Positions 18,250 through 26,440 are shown, numbered from the stretch's first letter. The stretch: DNA of 64,000 bases from Chryseomicrobium sp. FSL W7-1435 (GCF_038595005.1 NZ_CP151997.1:2542001-2606000), one strand, 5' to 3'. Notes: generated by a model not told the origin, from the letters alone. Made by a program: numbers and translations.

Positions 18250-18453
18250 TTAACAGCTCCAGCTTCTCTTTTTCGCTAGATGCGTCACCGACTTCTCCAT
18301 GGCGATATAAGAGACGACGAGAATTCCAAGCGCCGTTAAAGGATGATTTAAGAAAGGAACCGTGGATTTCACAGTCACCCATAGACTCCCAAGCACTAGA
18401 AGAAAACCGCTCAATAGTCCCGTTCCATACAGAAGACTTTTTGTACATCTCAT
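18250..18453 (-). CDS. Small membrane protein, 67 residues
   Basis: Two hydrophobic segments (LLSGFLLVLGSLWVTVKS and PLTALGILVVSYIAM) with a basic tail KKRSWSC. AAAGGTGGG precedes the ATG. An overlapping frame at 18167-18448 is rejected because it lacks this hydrophobic pattern. Function unknown. Confidence 0.65.
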   Translation of the reverse strand: MRCTKSLLYGTGLLSGFLLVLGSLWVTVKSTVPFLNHPLTALGILVVSYIAMEKSVTHLAKKRSWSC

Positions 18454-18537
18454 ATCGTTCCCACCTTTGCTCCTACGCTACCATAGCGCATTGATCTGCG
18501 ACAACTTAAAGGTCTTAGCTCTAGTAAAATAGCGTAA

Positions 18538-18577
18538 AAAAACCACTCACTATTCTATCAGTGAGTGGAGTGGTTAC
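18538..18577. terminator. Terminator
   Basis: AACCACTCACT and AGTGAGTGGAGTGGTT pair around a short loop, with an A-run upstream on plus (T-run on minus), fitting the end of the VanZ-like gene whose last codons overlap the arm. Confidence 0.65.
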
Positions 18578-19064
18578 TAGACTTTGGGTAAAGATAGGTT
18601 CTAATAGGCACTAAAGCATGAACAATTCGGAAAGCCGTGTAACCAATCAATACACCTATCGTATTCAACAATAAATCATCGACGTCAAAACTTCCTACAG
18701 CCATAAACCACTGGGCTAGTTCTAAGCCTAAACTGAACAGGAAGCCAAAAAATAGTGTGAGCAATAGGGAGGGTTTTCTACGAAACAACAATGGAAACAG
18801 GATGCCAAACGGCAAAAATCCTAGTACATTCCCTGCTAGATTAGAGAGACGGACGGTCCAAGGAATTCTGGAGTCGCTCCAATACAAGCGTATCGTTTCA
18901 AACAAAGTAAAGTTATTCGTTGTCCATTCACTTGGCCGTTGTCGTTCAAAAATATTGGTCACTGCACTTTGCGCATCCATTTCTTTGAGCACGACCAGTT
19001 GCACAATGAGAGCGCAGTACCCAAGAAAGGTAAGCCATATAGCGCCGCGTGTAAGTGTTCGCAT
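18558..19064 (-). CDS. VanZ-like family membrane protein (first of two)
   Basis: 168 residues, about four membrane segments, with the VanZ signatures NLAGNVLGFLPFGILFPLLF and LELAQWFMAVGSFDVDDLLLNTIG. VanZ of glycopeptide-resistance clusters gives low-level teicoplanin resistance; chromosomal homologues have no settled role. AGGAG lies nine bases before the ATG. A second member is at 27217. Confidence 0.85.
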   Translation of the reverse strand: MRTLTRGAIWLTFLGYCALIVQLVVLKEMDAQSAVTNIFERQRPSEWTTNNFTLFETIRLYWSDSRIPWTVRLSNLAGNVLGFLPFGILFPLLFRRKPSLLLTLFFGFLFSLGLELAQWFMAVGSFDVDDLLLNTIGVLIGYTAFRIVHALVPIRTYLYPKSSNHSTH

Positions 19065-19089
19065 ATAAGTTCTCCTAAGCTGTTTCTAT

Positions 19090-19569
19090 CTAAATTTGCT
19101 CTTTTTTAGTACGAGCCATAGGGTCATTCAACGTTTTATACCCGTTTCTCTCATAAAATATGCGTCCTTCATCACTTGGCCACACTAAAGCAAACTCTGC
19201 ATCTTGTTCGTCAAGCCACGTATTGACGGCTCCTAGCAGTTGACTGCCAATTCCTTTTGATCGGAATGCCGGTTTCGTATAGACATTGGTCATCCAGTAA
19301 AAGTCTTGAGGCTGTCGTTCAGGACGAAGGACTTTATCAATACGTTGCAGATAGATGTGAGATACAATCTCCCCATTTACTTCTGCCACCCAGATAAACC
19401 ATCGTTGGTTAGTGAAATAAGAGGAGCACTGAGCAGCGAATTTCTCTCGAAATGTTGTTTTTGCCTCATCAGACTGGTCTATCTGTTTATCTTCGGCAGT
19501 GAAATCAAAACGCATATCCGCTAGTACTTCTAAATCTTGTTCACTAGCAAGACGTATAGTGACTTCCAC
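19090..19569 (-). CDS. GNAT family N-acetyltransferase
   Basis: 159 residues with the GNAT motif A (NVYTKPAFRSKGIGSQLLGAV) and motif B (FYERNGYKTL). Starts at GTG directly after the stop of the upstream SDR gene (TAAGTG), with AGAGG eight bases upstream. Substrate unknown. Part of a minus-strand cluster with an SDR and an AAC(6')-like gene. Confidence 0.82.
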   Translation of the reverse strand: MEVTIRLASEQDLEVLADMRFDFTAEDKQIDQSDEAKTTFREKFAAQCSSYFTNQRWFIWVAEVNGEIVSHIYLQRIDKVLRPERQPQDFYWMTNVYTKPAFRSKGIGSQLLGAVNTWLDEQDAEFALVWPSDEGRIFYERNGYKTLNDPMARTKKEQI

Positions 19570-20310
19570 TTACTTGTCCTCTAATAGCTCGGTCACTGAG
19601 TAGATACGGCCATTATCAACGGATTTTTTTAACAGAAAATTAACTAGGGCTTCCGCAACTGTTCGAGGTGCACGAAGATCCCCTTTTTGTTTCAATTCTT
19701 TAAAACGCCCCACATCTGCAAAGGCATCTTCTGAAGAACTGCGAATCGTCTGTTGCATCCCAGTGTCCATGACACCTGGATTATAAGCGATAACCCGGTG
19801 AGAACTGTTTACCTGGTCTAATTCTAAACCAGCGACTTGGGTATGCATATTAATAGCTGCTTTTGTACTGTTGTAGACACTCCAGCCAGAAATTGCTTGA
19901 GAACCTGCGCCAGAAGTAATATTTACGATAGTCAGTACACCTTCCCACTCTTTTGCTTTAGATAGCCAAACATTGGTCATCAACATTGGTGCCAAAACAT
20001 TTACTCGAAAAGCCATTTCAACGCGATCTGCATCTAACTTCCCAACGCGTTCAATCGGGTCAATTACGCTTGCATTGTGAACGATAGTAACTTGCGTAGC
20101 GCCACTCTTTTCAATCTCCTGCCAAATATGTTCTGCAGCTGTGAGCGGTACTCCAGATTGAGACAAATCATAAAGTAATGACGTGAAATTTTCACGTCCT
20201 TCTGTTTCAGAACGGGAAAGCCCGAGGACAGGAATGCCTTTTTCTAAAAAGCTATCGACCAATCCGTCTCCCAGACCTTTTGAAGCCCCTGTTACAATGG
20301 CTAATTGCAT
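19570..20310 (-). CDS. Short-chain dehydrogenase/reductase, YueD-like (benzil reductase type)
   Basis: 246 residues: TGASKGLG cofactor motif, HNAS (NNAG equivalent), Ser in NITSGAGS and the YNSTK catalytic Tyr/Lys, then NPGVMDTGMQ. The closest family I recognise is YueD/sepiapterin reductase-like, which reduces dicarbonyls such as benzil with NADPH. AGGAGG eight bases before ATG. It starts one base after the preceding aac-like gene stops, indicating an operon. Confidence 0.85.
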   Translation of the reverse strand: MQLAIVTGASKGLGDGLVDSFLEKGIPVLGLSRSETEGRENFTSLLYDLSQSGVPLTAAEHIWQEIEKSGATQVTIVHNASVIDPIERVGKLDADRVEMAFRVNVLAPMLMTNVWLSKAKEWEGVLTIVNITSGAGSQAISGWSVYNSTKAAINMHTQVAGLELDQVNSSHRVIAYNPGVMDTGMQQTIRSSSEDAFADVGRFKELKQKGDLRAPRTVAEALVNFLLKKSVDNGRIYSVTELLEDK

Positions 20311-20311
20311 A

Positions 20312-20761
20312 TTAGTTTCCTCCTAATGGTTTTACGTAACACACAACGCGATTCACTTCTTGGAAGCCCAGCCGTTCATGCATGAGCTGGCTATTCGTGT
20401 TTGCTAGTTCCACATCGCTCGCAAACTCCTTGCATTCTCGGTCTCTCGCCCAATTTTCTGCAACTTGTACGAGGTCACGTGCAATGCCTTTGTTGCGTTC
20501 AGATTCCTTTACATATAAACCCTCTAAATAACCGACAGGGGAAGTTTCCGTTCCCTCTACATAATCCCTACGCAATTGAACTTGAGAGAAACCGATTGCT
20601 TTGTCGTCTTCTGAATAAGCGATAAAAAATGTTGCATCATCATTTTTGAATGAATCCTCAATTTCTGATTTCCATTGTTCTTCGGTCTGTCCTGGCCATA
20701 GCGCTTCTAACAAAGGAAGGATATCCAAAGCCTTGGACTCCGTCAGTTCACAAATCTTCAT
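20312..20761 (-). CDS. Aminoglycoside 6'-N-acetyltransferase-like GNAT protein
   Basis: 149 residues that follow the AAC(6')-Iaa/Iy pattern throughout: LWPG near residue 22, FFIAYSEDDKAIGFSQ, LRRDYVEG, SPVGYLEGLYV, the acetyl-CoA loop RNKGIARDLV, ENWARDRECKEFASD and HERLGFQE with a final V.Y.K. Family members acetylate the 6'-amine of aminoglycosides such as tobramycin and amikacin. Whether this copy gives resistance cannot be told from sequence. Start overlaps the upstream gene as ATGA. Confidence 0.83.
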   Translation of the reverse strand: MKICELTESKALDILPLLEALWPGQTEEQWKSEIEDSFKNDDATFFIAYSEDDKAIGFSQVQLRRDYVEGTETSPVGYLEGLYVKESERNKGIARDLVQVAENWARDRECKEFASDVELANTNSQLMHERLGFQEVNRVVCYVKPLGGN

Positions 20762-21117
20762 TCGCCTTCTCCACCTGGGACGTCATGCAAACTGATTTCC
20801 CCTTCAAGAGCGGTCAACATAATTTCATAATCCCCTTTTTGGTAATAGCGGGTCGGCCCTTGATCAGATACCTCTTCCCACCCACGTTGCCAAATGATAA
20901 GTCGGTAACTTAACGGTAGGTCTCCACCTGCACCGGCTTTGTCCCAGCTATAAATAGTCAGGCCTTCCGATTGTTCGATACGTTCAGCATCTTTTGCAAT
21001 AGGAAAACCAGCATGAAAATCAGAAGAACGGTATTTTGTTGTTTGATAGGCGTATGCAATGACTACGGAATTGATTAATAGTAAGGCAATGAACGCAAGT
21101 GGCTTCCAACGTTTCAT
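20758..21117 (-). CDS. Membrane-anchored hypothetical protein, 119 residues
   Basis: An uncleaved or cleaved N-terminal hydrophobic segment (PLAFIALLLINSVVIAYAY) is followed by an extracytoplasmic domain without recognised family, containing FPIAKDAERIEQSEGLTIYS and a C-terminal beta-rich part. AAGGGGAG site. It overlaps both neighbours by 4 nt (ATGA), so it is translated with the 66-residue membrane gene and the AAC-like gene. Confidence 0.72.
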   Translation of the reverse strand: MKRWKPLAFIALLLINSVVIAYAYQTTKYRSSDFHAGFPIAKDAERIEQSEGLTIYSWDKAGAGGDLPLSYRLIIWQRGWEEVSDQGPTRYYQKGDYEIMLTALEGEISLHDVPGGEGE

Positions 21118-21314
21118 GATTTTCTCCCCTTTCGAAAACGGTAGGTTTCAAAAATGGCAAGCGCTAGTAACAGACAAGTGACCAGAACATAGATCCAAAG
21201 AGTACCCACTTCTTGCAGCTGCTCTCTGTAAATAAAGATAAAGATTAGTGCCGCAATGGACACGATGTAATGGAAAAACATCAGCATCAAACGGCGTTCA
21301 GACGATTTATTCAT
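21114..21314 (-). CDS. Small two-segment membrane protein, 66 residues
   Basis: Two hydrophobic helices ([17 protein letters not shown] and [17 protein letters not shown]) with a basic C-terminus FRKGRKS. AGAGGAA site. Coupled to the maltose acetyltransferase-like gene upstream (8-nt overlap) and the anchored hypothetical gene downstream. No known family. Confidence 0.7.
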   Translation of the reverse strand: MNKSSERRLMLMFFHYIVSIAALIFIFIYREQLQEVGTLWIYVLVTCLLLALAIFETYRFRKGRKS

Positions 21315-21879
21315 GTGCAGGTTCCTCTACTAATTTTTTTAGAATACGCGCCGGATTTCCACCGACCATCACATCATTTGGGACATCTTTCGTTACAACA
21401 GCTCCTGAGGCCACGACAACTCTATCCCCAATAGTAACGCCTGGCATGATAAGCACACCGCCACCGATCCAGACGTCATCTCCAATACGAACAGGAATAG
21501 CGAACTCGCGCCCAGAAGACCGTTCCACAGGATCTAGCGGATGCGTGGCTGTATAAATATGAACTCCAGGACCCAGCATACAGCGGTCACCGAAGTGAAT
21601 CTCACAAACATCTAAGAATACACAATCAAAGTTTGCGAAAAAAGCCTTGCCTGTATGTATATTGTAGCCGTAATCAACTCGTATAGTAGGTTCAATTATC
21701 GGCGGTTCTTTTGTTTCTCCGAATAGTTCTGCGAGTATTTCATGTCGACGCGCAGTCTCTTCCGGTAGTGTTTGATTGTAGCTATGGACAAGCTGTCGTG
21801 CACGATTTCGCTCAGCGAGAAGTTCTGGATCATTGGCTAAGTACATCTCACCAGCCAGCATTTTTTCTTTTTCGGTCAT
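21307..21879 (-). CDS. maa: Maltose/sugar O-acetyltransferase (Maa family)
   Basis: 190 residues: the N-terminal Mac domain ([20 protein letters not shown]), then hexapeptide repeats forming a left-handed beta helix with [29 protein letters not shown] (catalytic His) and [20 protein letters not shown]. Acetylates maltose and other sugars with acetyl-CoA. Start at 21879 after AGAGGG; in-frame extension to 22047 reads through repeat element C and is not coding. First gene of the operon down to 19090. Confidence 0.88.
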   Translation of the reverse strand: MTEKEKMLAGEMYLANDPELLAERNRARQLVHSYNQTLPEETARRHEILAELFGETKEPPIIEPTIRVDYGYNIHTGKAFFANFDCVFLDVCEIHFGDRCMLGPGVHIYTATHPLDPVERSSGREFAIPVRIGDDVWIGGGVLIMPGVTIGDRVVVASGAVVTKDVPNDVMVGGNPARILKKLVEEPAHE

Positions 21880-21962
21880 GGTGCTCACATCCCTCTTCGT
21901 CATTATCTCGAAAAATGGAGAAAAATACAAAAGAGAGCACGAAAAGTAGGGTGGAAATGTGG

Positions 21963-22090
21963 GTGAGCGGTCGTTCATGAGACGAACTTGTGATTTCTTG
22001 AGATGGAAATTAGTTTTATTCGACATACTACATGATTTATCGGACATGCTGGCATTTTAATGAGACGAAGTCGTTTTATGGAAACTAACC
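21963..22090. repeat. Intergenic 21-bp-unit element, copy C
   Basis: Head GTGAGCGGTCGTTCAT, cores GAC/GAT at 21981, 22002, 22022, 22043 and 22064 (spacing 21, 20, 21, 21), tail AAGTCGTTTTATGGAAACTA. Same order and spacing as copies A and B although many bases between cores differ. It lies upstream of maa. Confidence 0.85.
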
Positions 22091-22180
22091 CTTCGCAAAA
22101 ACCTCTAACCCTTTATTACCTAAAGGTCTTACTAGTAAGGTCTTAAGTAGCCTTGCCTTTAAAGAACTGTGCGCGAAACA

Positions 22181-22218
22181 AAAAACTCTGCCCAAAGAAT
22201 GCTTGGACAGAGTTTTTA
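22181..22218 (-). terminator. Rho-independent terminator
   Basis: AAAAACTCTG(C)CC and GG(A)CAGAGTTTTT pair around an 11-base loop just after the RDD gene. Confidence 0.75.
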
Positions 22219-22221
22219 CTA

Positions 22222-22623
22222 TTAGACTTCGCGTACAACGACACCAAATTTTCGATCGTGTGGAAACTCGCTTCCGTCTGTCCCCTCAAAGCCTTTACGA
22301 TCTTTCAAGTAATCGAACGTGCTTAGTGTATCTCGATAAACAGCCCGCTTCAATGCTTGCTCACAAGTTGGCACACGGCCATCTTCTGTTTCAAGTTTTA
22401 ACCCCATGGCTTTATAGCCAATCGTCTGTCCATTGTTTTTAAATTGTAACGCCTCTAATCCCCACATCACAACTGTTGGGAGCAGTGTCGCGTAAACAGC
22501 TTCTGCTGATCGATTCTTTTTAGTGACGCCTTTTAACGCTGCCTCCAGTGTTAAAGTGACGGCAGTTGCTACTGCTGTATCGATTAATACTGCTTTTGAT
22601 CTTTTTTTCGAAAGTTCTTTCAT
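22222..22623 (-). CDS. RDD-family-like membrane protein
   Basis: 133 residues; KRSKAVLIDTAVATAVTLTLEA near the N-terminus and GQTIGYKAMGLKLETEDG match the RDD family outline, though the usual R-x-x-x-x-x-x-D spacing is only loosely kept. Start at 22623 has AAAGGG; a longer frame to 22824 overlaps the upstream small gene. Function unknown. Confidence 0.65.
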   Translation of the reverse strand: MKELSKKRSKAVLIDTAVATAVTLTLEAALKGVTKKNRSAEAVYATLLPTVVMWGLEALQFKNNGQTIGYKAMGLKLETEDGRVPTCEQALKRAVYRDTLSTFDYLKDRKGFEGTDGSEFPHDRKFGVVVREV

Positions 22624-22832
22624 TCTGAAACACCCTTTCTTGTTTGTCTGAATCGAGAAATTGCCCATAGGCCTGTGCCCACAACTATAGCTTGGAAGAG
22701 GAGAAAGATATCCTTCGATACCATGTTCTCTTTGCCAGGTGTATGAATAGTCAGTAACATGTACCCTGAAATCCACTGGGAGATAATAAGTAACAAAAAG
22801 ACCGTTAAACAAACCAAAATCCAATTTTTCAT
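22620..22832 (-). CDS. Small two-segment membrane protein, 70 residues
   Basis: Two hydrophobic helices (ILVCLTVFLLLIISQWISGY and IFLLFQAIVVGTGLWAIS) and a basic tail. The ATG at 22832 lies five bases after GAGGTGA. It overlaps the RDD-like gene by 4 nt (ATGA). No known family. Confidence 0.68.
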   Translation of the reverse strand: MKNWILVCLTVFLLLIISQWISGYMLLTIHTPGKENMVSKDIFLLFQAIVVGTGLWAISRFRQTRKGVSE

Positions 22833-22875
22833 ACAGCTCACCTCTCCCTTTCTACGAACAAGAGAAAGAAAGGTT

Positions 22876-23274
22876 TCAATCTAGAAATCTTGCACGAACC
22901 GCTACCGGTGGAATCGAGCAAGCTTCTTTTTTACCAAACCATTTGTACCGATTACGTGCAATCAGTCGATAGCCAAAGTCACTCACTAACTTAGGAACAA
23001 ACCGTCCAATTGCTAAGAAACTCCATGGGCGATCCAGATAGCTGGCTACTCGAAAAGCAGCTTCCGATTCGACGTAGACAACACCGTTGTCTATAAACAT
23101 GAAACTGTCGGTATCAGGAGAGATTCCTTGAGCTGTCAATAAATTCTGGGCTTGCTCACTTTGAAGAGAAGCAAAGTGAATCCTGCCTTTTGCATCACGT
23201 TTCCAAATAAACTGTACACTGGCGTCACAAAAATTGCATTCGCCATCATATAAAACAAGTTGGTTGGCATTCAT
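22876..23274 (-). CDS. DCC-family thiol-disulfide oxidoreductase-like protein (DUF393)
   Basis: 132 residues with LYDGECNFCDASVQFIW (C13-x2-C16) and the C-terminal YRLIARNRYKWFG typical of the DCC/DUF393 family; a predicted thioredoxin-like role that is not well characterised. AAAGGAG lies eight bases before the ATG at 23274; the frame upstream has no ribosome site. Confidence 0.85.
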   Translation of the reverse strand: MNANQLVLYDGECNFCDASVQFIWKRDAKGRIHFASLQSEQAQNLLTAQGISPDTDSFMFIDNGVVYVESEAAFRVASYLDRPWSFLAIGRFVPKLVSDFGYRLIARNRYKWFGKKEACSIPPVAVRARFLD

Positions 23275-23394
23275 TTGACTTACTCCTTTGTGACAAACCT
23301 CTTTTTTCCATTTTATCATAGTACGCTTTAGATTTCGTTCCTCAGGTCTTGTAGAATAAGTAAAGCCGCCCACTTTCATAGGGACGGCTCACTG

Positions 23395-23817
23395 CTACTC
23401 TTTGTATTGTTTTACGTGGTTGCGCTGGTTTCGGAAAGACATCATTCCTACTAAAATGACCAGAATACCAACGATGCCAAGTAAGATTGTCCAAATCGAA
23501 AAGCCACTACCATTTGTTTGTGTATAAACTGCTTTCACAAATTGTCCAGAGCTTTCTTCTACCGCGATTGCCTCTCCGCGATCCAGTCCATTAATATCAT
23601 AAAAGAATGTGCCTACAGGAAAAACATTCGATGCCCCGTTTTCTACTTCTTCAGATTGAACCGTTACTTCCCCGATGGCTGTTCCAACATCGCCTGCCTC
23701 TACTGTTTCTGTTGTTACGTCATATACTTTTCCTTCATGAACAATAAATCCAGTAGTCGCAAGGGCGACAGATGTTCCTAACAAAAAACAAATTAGTAAA
23801 CTATGTATAATTCTCAT
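23395..23817 (-). CDS. Exported membrane-anchored hypothetical protein, 140 residues
   Basis: N-terminal signal peptide (IIHSLLICFLLGTSVALA), a soluble beta-rich region (EGKVYDVTTETVEAGDVGTAIGEV) and a C-terminal membrane helix with basic tail. It looks like a surface protein with both ends membrane-linked. The start at 23817 has only a weak GGGTGG site 11 nt away. It is 19 nt downstream of another small membrane gene. No family recognised. Confidence 0.65.
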   Translation of the reverse strand: MRIIHSLLICFLLGTSVALATTGFIVHEGKVYDVTTETVEAGDVGTAIGEVTVQSEEVENGASNVFPVGTFFYDINGLDRGEAIAVEESSGQFVKAVYTQTNGSGFSIWTILLGIVGILVILVGMMSFRNQRNHVKQYKE

Positions 23818-23836
23818 GATGCGCAAATCCACCCTA

Positions 23837-24049
23837 CTATTCAAAATATTTTTCACGTATAAACAACTCGCTAATTTTCCAAACTGTGAATTGTGCAAAG
23901 GTCACACAAAACACCATGACCACTAAACTTATCAGTAAAACATTTCCCCCTGATAAATTCGGCAAGTAAGACGTCCATGCCCACTCGGCCGCTTGGAAAT
24001 AGACATAAATCAACAAAACCCAGAGTACAAACCGAATAAACGAAAACAT
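23837..24049 (-). CDS. Small membrane protein, 70 residues
   Basis: Two hydrophobic helices (FIRFVLWVLLIYVYF and NVLLISLVVMVFCVTFAQF). The ATG at 24049 has AGAGGTG six bases upstream. Probably co-transcribed with the exported protein gene downstream. Function unknown. Confidence 0.65.
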   Translation of the reverse strand: MFSFIRFVLWVLLIYVYFQAAEWAWTSYLPNLSGGNVLLISLVVMVFCVTFAQFTVWKISELFIREKYFE

Positions 24050-24135
24050 GAACGCCACCTCTTCCTACTATTAATCTGCTATTTATAGTAGTTCGAGGTC
24101 GGCTTTGACTTTCCCTCTATTTGAAATTAGAAAAT

Positions 24136-24585
24136 TTAATGATGTTCTGTGTAAATTCCTTCGCCTTGTAGCTCATACCAGATGACATAAGGCGTATGAG
24201 CTATGGCCAAGTGAAAACACTCTTCTTGGATGGGCATTTCTTCAGCAGATCGGTAAGCAGCTGTAACAGATGTCTTCGCTATTTGATGTCCGAGTGATGT
24301 TTCTGTCGCTATGCCTAGATCAATGGTGTCGACTAATTTCCAATGGGTCAATCGGTCTTCGCCCAAAACTAGCAAATGCCGATACCCTTCTTGTTCTAGT
24401 ACTCTAATTATAGCTAATTCTTGTCGCTTAGTTACTACATGAGTATGAATAACGTCATAGTCTTCTGGTAGGCTGAGCTCCTCTTCCCACTCTAATAGAG
24501 CAACCTGCAGTGGCTTAGTAGTAAGTAGCAAGAAACCAACCATGCCTAGAACCATAAACATACACAAGGCTATATAAGGTTTCAT
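24136..24585 (-). CDS. Membrane-anchored hypothetical protein, 149 residues
   Basis: N-terminal signal-anchor (IALCMFMVLGMVGFLLLTT), then a soluble extracytoplasmic part with EGYRHLLVLGEDRLTHWKLVD and a His-containing C-terminus. AAAGGAG precedes the ATG. No recognised domain; stands alone. Confidence 0.68.
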   Translation of the reverse strand: MKPYIALCMFMVLGMVGFLLLTTKPLQVALLEWEEELSLPEDYDVIHTHVVTKRQELAIIRVLEQEGYRHLLVLGEDRLTHWKLVDTIDLGIATETSLGHQIAKTSVTAAYRSAEEMPIQEECFHLAIAHTPYVIWYELQGEGIYTEHH

Positions 24586-24685
24586 TAGAATCTCCTTTTT
24601 TCATCATTTTACCATTTAGATGAATAATTAGTTATACATTAGCGTGAAAATTATGTAAACTAAAGAAAAGTAAAGGAGGGTTTGG

Positions 24686-24925
24686 ATGTTCTGGATACCT
24701 TTTTTGTTATTACTACTCTTTGTAACAGTCCAAGCTACTTCCGCTCAACATGGAATTGTTCGCTTTAGTTTATTGGCGGTAACCTTACATACAGTTATTC
24801 TCTTTGGTTTTTTCACAGATCATCCATTAGCCTATATCTTGTATATTTTAACGATTCAAATGTGGATTCTTTTTGTAGTAACGGTGTTTCGACGGAATAA
24901 ATGGCGAGAAGGAAGGTTTGTCTAA
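24686..24925 (+). CDS. Small membrane protein, 79 residues (paralogue of the gene at 8182)
   Basis: Three hydrophobic segments and a tail FRRNKWREGRFV. VILFGFFTDHPLAYILYIL and the RN-W-R tail align with the minus-strand gene at 8182-8442. AAAGGAGGG lies before the ATG. It is one of the few plus-strand genes in this stretch. Function unknown. Confidence 0.72.
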   Translation: MFWIPFLLLLLFVTVQATSAQHGIVRFSLLAVTLHTVILFGFFTDHPLAYILYILTIQMWILFVVTVFRRNKWREGRFV

Positions 24926-24929
24926 GCAT

Positions 24930-24963
24930 AAAAGTACCCTTTCTCAAATTGAGAAGGGGCATT
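24930..24963. terminator. Hairpin terminator between convergent genes
   Basis: CCCTTTCTCAA and TTGAGAAGGGG pair with almost no loop; A/T-rich flanks on both sides suggest bidirectional use. Confidence 0.6.
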
Positions 24964-24967
24964 TACA

Positions 24968-25393
24968 TTATTTTTCGTAAAGTGCTAATAACGCCTGTTG
25001 AAACTCTGGTTTTACTTTCACAGAATCACGAACGCTTTGTACTTGTTGGATCGCATCTTCCACAGTCGATGCACGTCCCATCTCGAGTAAAACAGCTGCT
25101 GCTACCGTGCCTGTTCTTCCACTTCCGCCTTGGCAATGGAAATAAACAGACTTGCCTGCATCAAAATCTTCTACTATCTGATGGGCAACTTTTTTAATCG
25201 TATTCTCTTGCCCTTCCCCGTCTTCAACAAGCGGAAGTGAAACACTTTCAGACGTCGACAGCGTTCCTTTTTCGTGCGCCTCTGCACGTAGGTCGTAAAT
25301 GACATCCACATTCTCTTTTTCTGCTACTTCACTGGCTGCATCTGCGCCGCCTATATAAATTTTCCCTGGTAGTAATTCGTTGTAGTTTGCCAC
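24968..25393 (-). CDS. Dual-specificity/tyrosine phosphatase-like protein
   Basis: 141 residues with the P-loop HCQGGSGRTGT (Cys87, Arg93) of cysteine-based protein phosphatases and an upstream DLRAE segment. Substrate unknown. It starts at GTG (25393) with AAGGAGG eight bases upstream; no nearby ATG is in frame. Confidence 0.83.
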   Translation of the reverse strand: MANYNELLPGKIYIGGADAASEVAEKENVDVIYDLRAEAHEKGTLSTSESVSLPLVEDGEGQENTIKKVAHQIVEDFDAGKSVYFHCQGGSGRTGTVAAAVLLEMGRASTVEDAIQQVQSVRDSVKVKPEFQQALLALYEK

Positions 25394-25476
25394 TTGGCAT
25401 TCCTCCTTTTTCCCTCTTTCTACTATACCCGCTCTGCGCCTCTCTACGCATTACAAAATCTTCACCCTAACTTTAC

Positions 25477-25860
25477 CTAGTTCCAGCGATTTACGGCAGC
25501 TTCCAGGGTCTCGAGTCTCACAGATCCTTTTTGCATCGGCGGAGGACACTGCTGATTGTATTTAAAGATTTTGTCGTTGATTTGTTTTAAGCGAAGTTCG
25601 CTATCTTTCTTTTTACCTGCTTGGATGTCTGTATTCAGCTTAATTAGGTCATCTCGAATAACGTGTTGGAGTTCTAACCAATATGGTTTGTAGCCTTGTT
25701 CTTTGGCGATACGTTGAAAGTTTTGAAGTACATCTCCTGACAAATACTCTTCTGACAAAGGTTTACCCATTCCAGGAAGATTGTCCATCCCTCCTGTTTT
25801 GGCATATTCTTTTACGATATCACCAATCAAGTCATTGTACTGCGGTTTATCGTTCGTCAT
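25477..25860 (-). CDS. DUF1992 / DnaJ-associated domain protein
   Basis: 127 residues of the DUF1992 family (DnaJC28-conserved domain): DNLPGMGKPL followed by a charged helical region and KYNQQCPPPMQKG. Found in many Bacillales; role unknown. The ribosome site is weak (AGGCGG). Confidence 0.8.
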   Translation of the reverse strand: MTNDKPQYNDLIGDIVKEYAKTGGMDNLPGMGKPLSEEYLSGDVLQNFQRIAKEQGYKPYWLELQHVIRDDLIKLNTDIQAGKKKDSELRLKQINDKIFKYNQQCPPPMQKGSVRLETLEAAVNRWN

Positions 25861-25949
25861 AGTTTCCGCCTCACTTTCCTTCTCTTTAGTAAGTTCGCTA
25901 TGTTTTCTCGAATCCCTACTAATAAAAGTGACAAAAAAAAGGAACTCTA

Positions 25950-26033
25950 CGAATATTTAGTAGCCGCTACTTTCACTTTATTGGCCACTCAAAGTACTCA
26001 ATTAGCCACAGATCCTATCATGGAAACTAAACA
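25950..26033. repeat. Degenerate 21-bp-unit element, copy E
   Basis: Three units with GCC cores at 25963, 25984 and 26005 (exactly 21 bp apart), ending in ATCATGGAAACTAAAC, the same tail as copies A-C. The tail overlaps the last codons of the minus-strand hypothetical gene at 26027. Confidence 0.65.
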
Positions 26034-26440
26034 TCCTCTGCAAACCACTGATCAATGATTTCCTCTATCTCATTTACCTTGAAGTTTGTTAAGCTCCCAA
26101 CAACTCCCGAACCAGAAAACACATACCAAATTTCAAAATTCGTAACAAGTTCTATCGCTCCATCCTCTTCGCGTTCCATTAACCTTATAAGCGACCGGTA
26201 CTCGGAGGAAAAGCAGTTTTCCGTTGTGAGCCCCTCTTCCTCATCCCCGTCAATATCTCTTGCAAATTCTAGAAATAGTCCTTTTTCTCGATACTCTTGC
26301 GGAATTTTATAGTTGCTGGCTAATTCTTCACAAGCCTTTTCCAATTTAGAAATTCGCTCTTTTAGGTACCCATCAAATTCTTCTTTTTCAAATTCCAACG
26401 TTTCAGAGGCCTCATTTTTCTTTCTCTTAAACCATTTCAT
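26027..26440 (-). CDS. Hypothetical protein, 137 residues
   Basis: Basic N-terminus (MKWFKRKKNEASE), then an acidic, soluble, partly coiled-coil region (LKERISKLEKACEELA) and a mixed C-terminal domain with NFEIWYVFSGSGVVGS. AAGGAG precedes the ATG. No family recognised. Its 3' end runs into repeat element copy E. Confidence 0.65.
   Translation of the reverse strand: MKWFKRKKNEASETLEFEKEEFDGYLKERISKLEKACEELASNYKIPQEYREKGLFLEFARDIDGDEEEGLTTENCFSSEYRSLIRLMEREEDGAIELVTNFEIWYVFSGSGVVGSLTNFKVNEIEEIIDQWFAEDV

Noticed and set aside
23365-23400. Terminator after the DUF-like exported protein gene
   Set aside because: AGCCG-CCC / GGG-ACGGCT arms have mismatches and no clear T-run on the minus strand; left out as too weak.
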